From: Anaerolineales bacterium UBA5195
Lineage (GTDB): Bacteria > Chloroflexota > Anaerolineae > Anaerolineales > Villigracilaceae
Assembly (NCBI GenBank): GCA_002412925.1
Contig: DHVZ01000045.1
Span: forward strand, 22,452 to 86,451
DNA length: 64,000 nt
Direction: 5' to 3'
Shown here: in pieces, positions 9,083 through 16,950 of the stretch
Numbering within the stretch: position 1 is the first letter of the stretch
How the letters are laid out: each line of letters starts with the position of its first letter
The notes under the pieces: model-generated
Told to the model about the DNA's origin: nothing
Seen by the model: only the letters and a program-made list of their open reading frames with translations
The model's database searches: none
Translations under genes and position numbers: made by a program

Positions 9083-9825
9083 AGAAGACCTGCCAGTTTT
9101 AGGACTGCTCCGGCAACCAGGGCTGCAATAATCAACCATCGCAATAGATCTTGCACCACCAGGCTGGCAGCGTGGGTTGCCCCGGCCTGGACGTAGGCCC
9201 CCGCGGCGAACAGTTCTTCCCCAATCAGCGGTTCGGCGGAGGCGGCATACAGCACTGCCTGGGCCGGCAGGCTTTCACTGGCAGCGATGATTGGAGCGTT
9301 CTGACGGTCAGCGGCCTCGATCAGCAAGCCAACTTCCGGGCCAAAGCTCCCAATCAATATATTGGTGGAGATATTTTCATCACGGATGGAAGGCATAACC
9401 CCCGCCGCATAGGAAAGCGGGGTCAAGCCGGTCAGGCGGGCATGATTCATATCGAAAAGTTGGTCAACTGCCACAGACTCGTGGGCGGAGCGCAGCGTAT
9501 CCTGTGCCAGCAAGTTGAGCACCCCGCTGCCGGTCGTAGCCACTGGCGGACAGTCGCTCAAGGAGGTGATCTCGCCCAGGCGGCGCAACAATGCCAGGCC
9601 AGCCAGCGCAGAGGCGCCTGCCGGGGTCAGGACGCTGGCGCTGCCAAGTGAAACGTGCAAGCGTGTCCCATCCTCGACAACCATGCTGGCTGCGCGGCGG
9701 ACGCGTGAAAAAGCGCGGATATTGCGAAATGAAAATGGGGAGCGCCGGTGAATGAAAGCAAATACCGCCATAAAAACGGCCACCAGCCCAACGATACCAA
9801 GCCCGGCAAAACCTATGGGGGTCAC
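9079..9825 (-). CDS. DUF6754-like membrane protein
   Basis: 248 residues. One N-terminal membrane helix (about 4-26) is followed by a cytoplasmic-looking domain (RRAASMVVEDGTRLHVSLG...), then Ala/Gly-rich segments and a C-terminal helix. The sequence fits the family called DUF6754, common in Chloroflexota; this is recognition from memory, not a search. No enzyme motif is visible. It overlaps its upstream neighbour by ATGA and its downstream neighbour by GTGA, so the three are translated as one unit. Confidence 0.78.
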   Translation of the reverse strand: MTPIGFAGLGIVGLVAVFMAVFAFIHRRSPFSFRNIRAFSRVRRAASMVVEDGTRLHVSLGSASVLTPAGASALAGLALLRRLGEITSLSDCPPVATTGSGVLNLLAQDTLRSAHESVAVDQLFDMNHARLTGLTPLSYAAGVMPSIRDENISTNILIGSFGPEVGLLIEAADRQNAPIIAASESLPAQAVLYAASAEPLIGEELFAAGAYVQAGATHAASLVVQDLLRWLIIAALVAGAVLKLAGLL

Positions 9826-10070
9826 TGCGGCTTTCCTTTCAGCAAGTTGATAAAAGCCCTGGCTTCATCTTCCTGCTCCAACAAGTCTGCCAGCGCGCGC
9901 AATCCCTGATTGGCAGAAGCCGGGGCAAAGGGCTGACCAAGGTAAAGCGCCTGCGCACCCAGAACATTCAACGGGCCTCCGGCTTCGAGAAACCAGGCTG
10001 CCAGATCAGTCAACCCCTGCCTGCGCAGGAAATCCGTCCATATCGGCCAATACGCGCGTGACGAATTCAT
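9822..10070 (-). CDS. Small hypothetical protein heading the operon
   Basis: 82 residues, soluble, helical, with several Trp residues (WPIWTDFL, AAWFLEAG) and an acidic C-terminal helix (LADLLEQEDEARAFINLL). No family recognised. Reality is supported by its four-base ATGA overlap with the DUF6754 gene and by a -10-like box (TATACT) just upstream. The start has no Shine-Dalgarno sequence (TTTAAAATAATATG). Confidence 0.7.
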   Translation of the reverse strand: MNSSRAYWPIWTDFLRRQGLTDLAAWFLEAGGPLNVLGAQALYLGQPFAPASANQGLRALADLLEQEDEARAFINLLKGKPQ

Positions 10071-10080
10071 ATTATTTTAA

Positions 10081-10086
10081 AGTATA
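10081..10086 (-). promoter_or_regulatory. -10 box for the 10070-1307 operon
   Basis: TATACT on the minus strand, ten bases before the ATG at 10070. No good -35 at 17 nt; a second TATAAT lies slightly upstream. The spacing would give a leader of only a few bases and no Shine-Dalgarno site. Confidence 0.4.
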
Positions 10087-10150
10087 GCATATTATAGAAC
10101 AAGCGTCACAGGATTGCATATCGTCTTTATTACAAGCCTCAAGAAGCTTC

Positions 10151-10179
10151 GCTCTTTGGGAATCTCCGCGGTAAGCCCC
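10151..10179 (+). repeat. Intergenic repeat family 2, copy A
   Basis: Begins GCTCTTTGGGAATCTC and continues CGCGGTAAGCCCC. Near-identical to copies at 37931 and 26174 (inverted). Lies between divergently transcribed units. Confidence 0.7.
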
Positions 10180-10277
10180 GCATACAACGGGGGAGGCCCT
10201 ATATCCAGATTGGGAATTGTGAGTGATAATTGGGATGGTTCGATAAAATTCTTTGTACAGATGTTCCCGGAGAATAT

Positions 10278-10715
10278 ATGCAAACGATCAGTTCACTCGG
10301 CCATGCCGAGGCCCAGAAAGCCATCGAAGTTATCCAGGCTGAAATGCTCAAACGAGGCCAGGCTGCCGTCATCGCTGTTGCGGATGCGCATGGTGAGTTG
10401 ATTGCCCTGCTACGCGTGGACGGCGCGCCGTTTACCTCGATCCAGATTGCGGCGAACAAAGCCTATACCGCAGCGCGTGACCGCAAGGCCTCGCGTGATA
10501 TTGGTCAAGCCTCCCGTGATCCCCAGAATGGTTTTGAGATTGCCTATTACGGTGACCCGAAAATCCTGGGCTGGGGCGGCGGATTACCCGTTGTGCTGGA
10601 GAACGCTGTCGTTGGCGCGGTTGGCGTCAGCGGCCTGCCTGAAGCCGAAGACATCGAGTTGGCTCAGATGGGTGTCGAAGCGATTCGGAATATGGCGGGG
10701 AATTTTCAGAGATGA
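10278..10715 (+). CDS. GlcG/HbpS-like heme-binding family protein
   Basis: 145 residues, the usual size of the GlcG/HbpS family (PF03928). The N-terminal helix SSLGHAEAQKAIEVIQAEM, the strand pair AVIAVADAHGELIALLRVDGA and the late motif GWGGGLPVVLENAVVGAVGVSG are characteristic. Family members bind heme or corrinoids, or sit near oxidation pathways; the ligand here is unknown. Start ATG at 10278 follows GGAG at good spacing; a longer reading from 10230 lacks a ribosome site. It overlaps the TetR gene by ATGA, so the regulator is co-expressed and probably controls this pair. Confidence 0.85.
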   Translation: MQTISSLGHAEAQKAIEVIQAEMLKRGQAAVIAVADAHGELIALLRVDGAPFTSIQIAANKAYTAARDRKASRDIGQASRDPQNGFEIAYYGDPKILGWGGGLPVVLENAVVGAVGVSGLPEAEDIELAQMGVEAIRNMAGNFQR

Positions 10716-11323
10716 ACGAAGAGGCCTCCCTTGACCGGCGGATTACCCGTACCAAAGTTGCCATCCGCGCGGCGTTGGTGGCTTTGATCGAGGAGAAAGG
10801 GTTCGAGGCGTTATCGGTGAGCAATATCACCAAGCGGGCGGATATCAACCGCGGCACATTTTACCTGCATTACAAGGATAAGTTTGACCTACTTGAACAG
10901 ACCGAAGCGGATATCATCCGGGATTTCGAAGAAATCATCCTGCGGGCCAATGCCTTGAATTTTGCGGATTTCAACAGCGTGGATAAGCCGCTGCCGGTGG
11001 TGGTGGTTTTGTTCGAATATTTGAAGGAGAATGCCGCCTTAATGCACGCCATTTTGGGTTTGAAAGGCGGCATCGCCTTTCAAACCCGGCTGAGACAAAC
11101 GGTGGAGAAAAACCTGAAGCTCGGCTTCCTGGCCGGGATAAAAGCCGAAAACTTCCTGGTGAAGAGTGAATACCTGATTTCTTATGCGCTTTCCGCCCAT
11201 TTTGGCGTCATCCAGACCTGGCTGCAAAAGGGTTGCATGGAATCTCCGCATGAGATGGCAATTGTCCTGTCGAAATTGTCGTTGTATGGACCGCTGCGCA
11301 TGACAGGTTATGTTTTGCCATAA
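10712..11323 (+). CDS. TetR/AcrR-family transcriptional regulator
   Basis: 203 residues. The N-terminal helix-turn-helix is clear: RTKVAIRAALVALIEEKGFE, then SVSNITKRADINRGTFYLHY, with the typical FYLHYKDKFDLL at the end of the DNA-binding domain. The rest is the helical ligand-binding and dimerisation domain. It shares four bases with the preceding GlcG/HbpS-like gene and is followed by a hairpin terminator, so the two form a complete operon. Ligand not predictable from sequence. Confidence 0.9.
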   Translation: MNEEASLDRRITRTKVAIRAALVALIEEKGFEALSVSNITKRADINRGTFYLHYKDKFDLLEQTEADIIRDFEEIILRANALNFADFNSVDKPLPVVVVLFEYLKENAALMHAILGLKGGIAFQTRLRQTVEKNLKLGFLAGIKAENFLVKSEYLISYALSAHFGVIQTWLQKGCMESPHEMAIVLSKLSLYGPLRMTGYVLP

Positions 11324-11347
11324 CTCTGTTCGACGGGCAACTCGCAG

Positions 11348-11378
11348 AAAAACAGCCCTTTCTATCCGGGCTGTTTTT
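11348..11378 (+). terminator. Intrinsic terminator
   Basis: Stem AAAAACAGCCC / GGGCTGTTTTT with a 9-nt loop and T-tract, 25 bases after the TetR stop. Confidence 0.85.
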
Positions 11379-11705
11379 CGTTAAGGGATGTCAAGCAACC
11401 TTGTTGGCCTGTTTGTGTTTTTAATTTTTGGATACTTGTCTACGCAAGTGGCTGGAGATAATGAACATTTTCCAGAAAAATGTTTATTATTCATCAGAAA
11501 AGCTGGTTTTGTTTGTTGACGCGCGCCGCCCATATCCCTATACTAAGGCAGATAATCAACAAGCTGTTGATTCGTTAATCGAAAATCATTTTTTTGCAAG
11601 TGCGTTGCCCTAGCCCGAAAGGTGATCGTTGTTGAACGGGTTCATGCCAGGCGAAAGGACCTTTTCAACTGGGTGTGGCGCACTCAATCTGTTCGTGGAG
11701 TACCT
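11379..11705 (+). promoter_or_regulatory. Regulatory region of the giant activase gene
   Basis: No convincing gene here. It holds a strong sigma-70-type promoter, TTGACG (11516-11521), a 17-nt spacer and TATACT (11539-11544). An inverted repeat AATCAACA-AGC-TGTTGATT (11554-11572) sits at the expected transcription start. An upstream imperfect inverted repeat (11458-11490) has core AACATTTT / AAAATGTT. The untranslated leader would be about 150 nt. Confidence 0.6.
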
Positions 11706-14700
11706 ATGAAGACTTATTCTTACCGATTGGGGGTCGACATCGGTTCGATGACCGCAAAAGTTGTCATTCTTGACCGAAACGGTGAAATCAGTTTTTCAGC
11801 CTATCGTCGTCACAACACGGAAACGCTGGCGACACTGCAATCCATCCTGTGTGAGGCGTTGGAAAAACTTGGCAATGCCAATATCGAGTTCCTGGTGACC
11901 GGTTCTGCCGGGATGGGCGTGGCTGAAAAATATGACCTGCCGTTCATTCAGGAGGTGGTTGCCTCTGCCGAGGTGATTCACCAGCGCTATCCGCAGGTGC
12001 GGACGCTGATCGACATCGGCGGGGAGGATGCGAAAGTCATCTTTTTCGATGAGCAGTACCGTCCCGACATCCGCATGAATGGTTCGTGTGCCGGGGGGAC
12101 GGGCGCGTTCATCGACGAGATGGCAACCTTGCTGGGAGTGCCCGTCTCGGATTTGGACAGCCTTGCCAGCCGTTCTACCACTATTTATCCGATGGCCTCG
12201 CGCTGCGGGGTCTTTGCCAAAACCGATTTACAGAATCTGCTCAGCCGCCAGGTGCCGAAGGAGGATATAGCCGCGTCTGTCTTTCATGCGGTGGTGCTGC
12301 AAACACTGGCAACCCTGGCGCGTGGGCGGGATCTGCGCCCCACCTTGTTATTTAGCGGCGGGCCGTTTACGTTCATGCCCTCGCTGAAAACGGCGTTCCT
12401 CAGGGTGTTGAACTTGTCGGAAACCGATGTGGTCAACGCGGAATCACCGGAGTTGCTGCCAGCGTTGGGAGCGGCACTTGCACAGAACGTGAGCCGAAGG
12501 GCGGGAACGATTCAGGGGTTGATCGACACTTTAGCGGAGGAAAAAGTCCATGCCCAGGCGCAGGTAAACCGGCATGAGCCTTTGTTCGAGTCAGCAAAGC
12601 AGTATCAGGATTGGGTTGAGAATCACAAAAATCAGCGGATTGAAAGAATTGACGTAGCAGATTGCGCTGATGATGATTATTTCCTCGGAATTGATTCGGG
12701 CTCGACAACCACCAAGGTGGTGCTGATTGATGCGCAGGGACGGGTGGTCTTCAGCTATTATGCCAGTAATGGCGGGAATTCCATCAAAGCGGCACAAAAC
12801 GGGCTAACGAAGTTGCGCGAGGCATTTGCCCCCCTGTCCTTCGGACATCCCCCCATTTTAGACTGCACTTCGTCGAAAATGGGGGGAACGAGAGGGGTGG
12901 GGGAGGCAGGGAGGGGATCGGTGCCGCGCATCGCCCGCAGTGTGGTGACCGGTTACGGGGAGGATTTGATCCGCGCGGCGTTTGGCATGGATGAGGGGAT
13001 GGTCGAGACGCTGGCGCATTTTCGGGCCGCGCAGGCCTTCGATCCGCAGGTGACTTTTATCCTGGATATCGGCGGGCAGGATATGAAGGTGATTTTCATC
13101 AAAGACGGGCAAATCCAGAAGATCGAGATCAACGAGGCCTGTTCATCGGGCTGTGGCTCGTTCATCGAGTCGTTTGCGCGCAACATGGGCTACGGGGTGG
13201 CAGATTTTGCCGGGCTGGCTTGCACCGCCGAGTCGCCGTATAACCTGGGAACGCGCTGTACCGTCTTTATGAATTCGCGCGTCAAACAGGCGCTGCGCGA
13301 AGGTGCAAAAATCAACGATATTTCGGCAGGGCTGGCTTATTCGGTCATCAAAAATGCGCTCTATAAGGTTTTGAAAATCACCAATACGGATATTTTGGGC
13401 GAACAGATTGTGGTGCAGGGCGGAACCTTCCGCAACCCGGCGGTGCAGAAAGCGCTGGAAACACTGATTGGCCGCCCGGTGGTCTGCCCGGATTTGGCAG
13501 AGTTGATGGGCGCCTATGGCGCGGCGCTGACAGCACGCGATACATGGCAGGCGATGTCCCTTGAACTCGGCCCTCTCCCAGAGGGAGAGAGGGTAAGCAC
13601 GTTTATTGGGCTGGAGAGCGTGGACGAGTTAGGCGAGTACCGGCGGCATGATATCCGCTGCCGGGGCTGCGAGAATAATTGTACGGTCACAAAGCTCGGT
13701 TTCCCAAACGGGAACAGCTTCTTTTCAGGCAACCGCTGTGAGAAAATCTATTCCAATGGTGGGAAAGCCGAGCCCCGTGCTGGAACCGGGACTACCTCGC
13801 GGAAGGGCGTCAGTGTCCCGGCGCTCAAATATGCGCTGTTGTTCGACCGCGATGGTTCGCCCTCACCCTCCGCCCTCACCCAAAAGGGGAGGGGACTTAA
13901 GCCCCTCTCCCCAAGGGAGAGGAGCTGGGGTGAGGGAAATCCCCTTACGATTGGCATTCCCCGCGTACTGAATATGTTTGAGAACTACCCCTTCTGGCAC
14001 GCACTATTCACGGAATGTGGGCTCCAAGTTCGGCTTTCCGCGCCATCGAGCAATGCGCTCTATCAGGGCGGGGCGGCGCAGATCATGTCGGAAAACCTGT
14101 GTTTTCCCGGTAAACTGGTCAGCGGGCATATCATGGACTTGATTCGGGCCGGGGTGGACCGCATTTTCTACCCGATGGTTTTTTACGAGAAAAGCGAATT
14201 CGCCGACGCGAACAATACCTATAACTGCCCGGTGGTCTCTGGCTACCCGGATGTTATCCGCTCGGCGATTGACCCTCAGCACAACCACAACATCCCGCTT
14301 GACATGCCCGCGATCACCTTCCGCGATGACGATTTGCTGGATAAGGCTTGCACAAAGTACCTGCGCGGGCTAGGCATCCAGCCTGGCGTGATCAAAAAGG
14401 CGCTCAAAAAAGCGCGGGTGGCGCAGGACGAGTTCAAACAACAAGTGATTGAGATGGGTGCGGAAGTCATCCGCGATTCGGAAACCAGCGGGCGACCGCT
14501 GATCCTGCTGATGGGACGACCCTATCACATTGACCCGCTCATCAACCACAACGTCCCCGACTTACTCACCGATTTCGGCGTGGATGTGATGACCGAAGAC
14601 TGCCTCCCGATGACCGGCGAGGCGCTTAATAACCGGTATGTCATGACGCAATGGGAGTACTTGAATCGTTATTTCCACGCTGCACGCTGGGTGGGGCAGC

Positions 14701-16211
14701 ATGAAAACGTCGAACTGGTGCAGCTTAATTCCTTTGGCTGCGGGCCGGACCCATTCCTGCTCGACGAAATCCGCGCGATCCTGGCGGAATATGGCAAACG
14801 TCCTACTGTCATCAGGATTGACGAAATCGAGAGTGCCGGTTCGACGAAATTGCGTCTGCGCTCGATGATGGAATCCCTGCGACAGGCAGACCATCACTCC
14901 ACCCGTGTCCGCATCCCGCGCAAATCGACGAAATCCTACCAACCGGAGGACCGCGTCCGCACCCTGATCGTCCCCGATTTCTCCCCGTTCACCTCCCCGC
15001 CGATTGTGCGTCCGTTCATCGACCTGGGTTACCAGATTAAGCAATTGCCTGAGCCGGATCACGCTTCGGTGGATGTGGGGCTGAAATACACCAATAACGA
15101 AATTTGTTACCCCGGCATCATCACGCTCGGAGATTTGGTCAAGGCGCTCCAATCTGGCGATTATGACCTGAGCCGCACCGCGATCGGTTTTTCGCAGACT
15201 GGCGGGCAGTGCCGCGCAACCAGCTACCCATCTATGATCAAAAAGGCGTTGGTGGCGGCTGGCTTCGAAAATGTGCCGGTGGTGACGCTTTCCACCAACC
15301 TGGGCCTGACCAGCATGAATGACCAGCCGGGCTTCGATTTCAACCGGCGCGATTACATCTACAAAGCCGCGATTGGGATGATGTTCAACGATGCGCTCTC
15401 GGAGATGTATCACTCGACGATCGTTCGCGAGAAACATAAAGGCGAGACGCAGGTTCTGGCAGATAAGTACCTCAACTGGTTCATGGACGGGACGATCCCT
15501 GTTACCAAGACCGCGCTGCTCGCATGGCTGGAACGCGCCGTGGAGGATTTCAATGCCATTCAAACGAACCCCGGGCAGCCTCCGCGGGTGGGGATTGTCG
15601 GTGAGATTTATGTCAAGTACAATGCTTTCTCTAACAACCATGTTGCCCGTTGGCTGATGGAGCAGGGTCTCGAAGTGGTCATGCCCACATTCTTTGAATT
15701 TTTTGATGGCGGACTGGTCAGCAGCAATCATGCAGTCAAGACCCATGTTCAAAAGCGTGATACAAAATGGTTAATTGATATCCTCGGGCAAAAGTTGATG
15801 AGTTGTTTCCTGCGTCAGTTCGACCATGTGATGAGAGCCTACTCTCGTTACCATGCGCATCATAGCATCCACGAGGTGGCTGCGCACGCGCAGGAAATCT
15901 TGAGCCTGAACCATCAATACGGCGAAGGTTGGCTGATTGCTGGCGAAATTGCCTCCTTTGCGCGCAATGGCGTCAATAATGTCTTATGTTTACAGCCCTT
16001 TGGTTGTATTGCCAACCACGTCATCGCCAAGGGCGTCCAGAAACGCTTGCAGGAGAAGTATCCGCAGATCAACCTGCTCTTTCTGGATGCGGACGCGGGG
16101 GTGAGCGAAGTGAATTTCTTCAACCGGATGCACTTTTTCGTCAACCATGCGAAGAGTTCAGCCAACCCTGTGGGACAGTTTGCTGAATTGTCTTACGCAA
16201 CGCTGGAGTAA
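11706..16211 (+). CDS. Giant acyl-CoA dehydratase activase-related protein (BadF/BcrA ATPase x2 + DUF2229 + HgdB-like)
   Basis: 1501 residues. ATG at 11706 has GGAG at good spacing. Two ASKHA activase domains of the BadF/BadG/BcrA/BcrD type follow each other: the first begins YRLGVDIGSMTAKVVILD, the second near 12685 with FLGIDSGSTTTKVVLID. Each has the Fe-S ligand region (GGTGAFIDEMA, ACSSGCGSFIESF). Then come a Cys-rich segment (CRGCENNCTVTKLGF) and a DUF2229 region (TIGIPRVLNMFENYPFW). The C-terminal part resembles HgdB-type dehydratase subunits. Relatives of this layout couple ATP hydrolysis to low-potential electron transfer in anaerobes, but this fused type has no settled function. It carries at least three in-frame low-complexity insertions (near 12826-12921, 13570-13595 and 13860-13936). 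The stop is 3 nt from the PAP2 gene. Confidence 0.9.
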   Translation: MKTYSYRLGVDIGSMTAKVVILDRNGEISFSAYRRHNTETLATLQSILCEALEKLGNANIEFLVTGSAGMGVAEKYDLPFIQEVVASAEVIHQRYPQVRTLIDIGGEDAKVIFFDEQYRPDIRMNGSCAGGTGAFIDEMATLLGVPVSDLDSLASRSTTIYPMASRCGVFAKTDLQNLLSRQVPKEDIAASVFHAVVLQTLATLARGRDLRPTLLFSGGPFTFMPSLKTAFLRVLNLSETDVVNAESPELLPALGAALAQNVSRRAGTIQGLIDTLAEEKVHAQAQVNRHEPLFESAKQYQDWVENHKNQRIERIDVADCADDDYFLGIDSGSTTTKVVLIDAQGRVVFSYYASNGGNSIKAAQNGLTKLREAFAPLSFGHPPILDCTSSKMGGTRGVGEAGRGSVPRIARSVVTGYGEDLIRAAFGMDEGMVETLAHFRAAQAFDPQVTFILDIGGQDMKVIFIKDGQIQKIEINEACSSGCGSFIESFARNMGYGVADFAGLACTAESPYNLGTRCTVFMNSRVKQALREGAKINDISAGLAYSVIKNALYKVLKITNTDILGEQIVVQGGTFRNPAVQKALETLIGRPVVCPDLAELMGAYGAALTARDTWQAMSLELGPLPEGERVSTFIGLESVDELGEYRRHDIRCRGCENNCTVTKLGFPNGNSFFSGNRCEKIYSNGGKAEPRAGTGTTSRKGVSVPALKYALLFDRDGSPSPSALTQKGRGLKPLSPRERSWGEGNPLTIGIPRVLNMFENYPFWHALFTECGLQVRLSAPSSNALYQGGAAQIMSENLCFPGKLVSGHIMDLIRAGVDRIFYPMVFYEKSEFADANNTYNCPVVSGYPDVIRSAIDPQHNHNIPLDMPAITFRDDDLLDKACTKYLRGLGIQPGVIKKALKKARVAQDEFKQQVIEMGAEVIRDSETSGRPLILLMGRPYHIDPLINHNVPDLLTDFGVDVMTEDCLPMTGEALNNRYVMTQWEYLNRYFHAARWVGQHENVELVQLNSFGCGPDPFLLDEIRAILAEYGKRPTVIRIDEIESAGSTKLRLRSMMESLRQADHHSTRVRIPRKSTKSYQPEDRVRTLIVPDFSPFTSPPIVRPFIDLGYQIKQLPEPDHASVDVGLKYTNNEICYPGIITLGDLVKALQSGDYDLSRTAIGFSQTGGQCRATSYPSMIKKALVAAGFENVPVVTLSTNLGLTSMNDQPGFDFNRRDYIYKAAIGMMFNDALSEMYHSTIVREKHKGETQVLADKYLNWFMDGTIPVTKTALLAWLERAVEDFNAIQTNPGQPPRVGIVGEIYVKYNAFSNNHVARWLMEQGLEVVMPTFFEFFDGGLVSSNHAVKTHVQKRDTKWLIDILGQKLMSCFLRQFDHVMRAYSRYHAHHSIHEVAAHAQEILSLNHQYGEGWLIAGEIASFARNGVNNVLCLQPFGCIANHVIAKGVQKRLQEKYPQINLLFLDADAGVSEVNFFNRMHFFVNHAKSSANPVGQFAELSYATLE
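12826..12921 (+). repeat. In-frame coding palindromic element, copy 1
   Basis: Arms CCCCCCATTTTAGAC (12849-12863) and GTCGAAAATGGGGGG (12872-12886), 8-nt loop, one mismatch. It encodes GHPPILDCTSSKMGG inside the second activase domain, between conserved blocks LREAFA and RIARSVVTGYGED that are normally near each other. The same element in the same frame occurs in the isopentenyl phosphate kinase gene. Confidence 0.8.
13860..13936 (+). repeat. In-frame C/T-A/G-rich imperfect palindrome
   Basis: CCCTCACCC (13860-13868) and GGGTGAGGG (13928-13936) flank an inner GGGGAGGGG / CCCCTCTCCCC palindrome. It encodes a Pro/Ser/Arg-rich stretch ending PLSPRERSWGEG directly before TIGIPRVLN, a join where relatives have only a short linker. 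A shorter related motif (CCTCTCCCAGAGGGAGAG) at about 13570 encodes PLPEGERV. Confidence 0.65.
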
Positions 16212-16214
16212 CCT

Positions 16215-16823
16215 GTGAACGAGACCCTATCCCTTACCTTCCGCCTTCAAATCCTGGCCCTGACCCTGCTCGGCTGGCTGGTGATCTATTTCTTTGTCAA
16301 CCGTCTTCAAGTGGCTCATGACCTCCGTCTTGATTTGGGCACAGAGTGGGACCGGAAAACTCCCTACCTGCCGTTCTTTGCGCTGGTCTATTTTTCCACC
16401 TATATTTTTGTTGTCCAGCCGTTTTTCGTTTTGTCTGACGCCCGTCAGTTTTATTTGATGCTGGTCAGTTTCGTCTCCATCAGTGTCATTTCCAGCCTGA
16501 TCCATGCCACCGTTCCCAGCAAGATTGAGCGCGTCGAACAGGTGACCACAGGGGGCGTTTCCGGCTGGATGCTTGATCTCTTTCAAAAGACCTGCAAACC
16601 CTACGGCAATTTTCCAAGTATGCACGTTGGGCTGTCGGTGCCGGTAGTGGTAACAAACTACATGGTAGGCGGACCTGTGATCGGGAGCCTGACACTTATC
16701 TGGGCGGTTTTGATTGCACTATCCACGCTGTTTACCAAGCAACACTATGTCCTGGATGTGCTGGCAGGTCTGCTAGGTGGGGTACTGATTTTTGCGCTGA
16801 CGTTCTGGTGGATGATGGGTTGA
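16215..16823 (+). CDS. PAP2-family membrane phosphatase
   Basis: 202 residues with about five or six membrane helices. PAP2 signatures: FPSMHVGLSVPV (second motif, catalytic-type His) and KQHYVLDVLAGLLGG (third motif, HxxxDxxAG). Such enzymes remove phosphate from lipid phosphates or undecaprenyl diphosphate at the outer face of the membrane; the form resembles the PAP2_3 (inositol phosphorylceramide synthase-like) branch. The start is GTG at 16215 with GGAG overlapping the stop of the preceding gene, so it is probably co-transcribed with the activase-related gene. Confidence 0.85.
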   Translation: MNETLSLTFRLQILALTLLGWLVIYFFVNRLQVAHDLRLDLGTEWDRKTPYLPFFALVYFSTYIFVVQPFFVLSDARQFYLMLVSFVSISVISSLIHATVPSKIERVEQVTTGGVSGWMLDLFQKTCKPYGNFPSMHVGLSVPVVVTNYMVGGPVIGSLTLIWAVLIALSTLFTKQHYVLDVLAGLLGGVLIFALTFWWMMG

Positions 16824-16950
16824 ACCAAAACACCTTTTGAAAGGATTCTGACAAGCAATTTTTATATTCTCCATGGCCGGAAGGTTGTATAATTTTATCA
16901 AGCCCTGCGTGTGAAGCCCAAATGCGAACCATAGCTTGAGGAGGTTTGCT

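Noticed and set aside
11428..11613. Plus-strand open frame of 61 codons
   Set aside because: It runs across the promoter (TTGACG-17-TATACT) and dyads upstream of the giant gene, with no Shine-Dalgarno site.
14562..15752. Minus-strand open frame of 396 codons
   Set aside because: Antisense shadow of the conserved C-terminal part of the activase-related protein.
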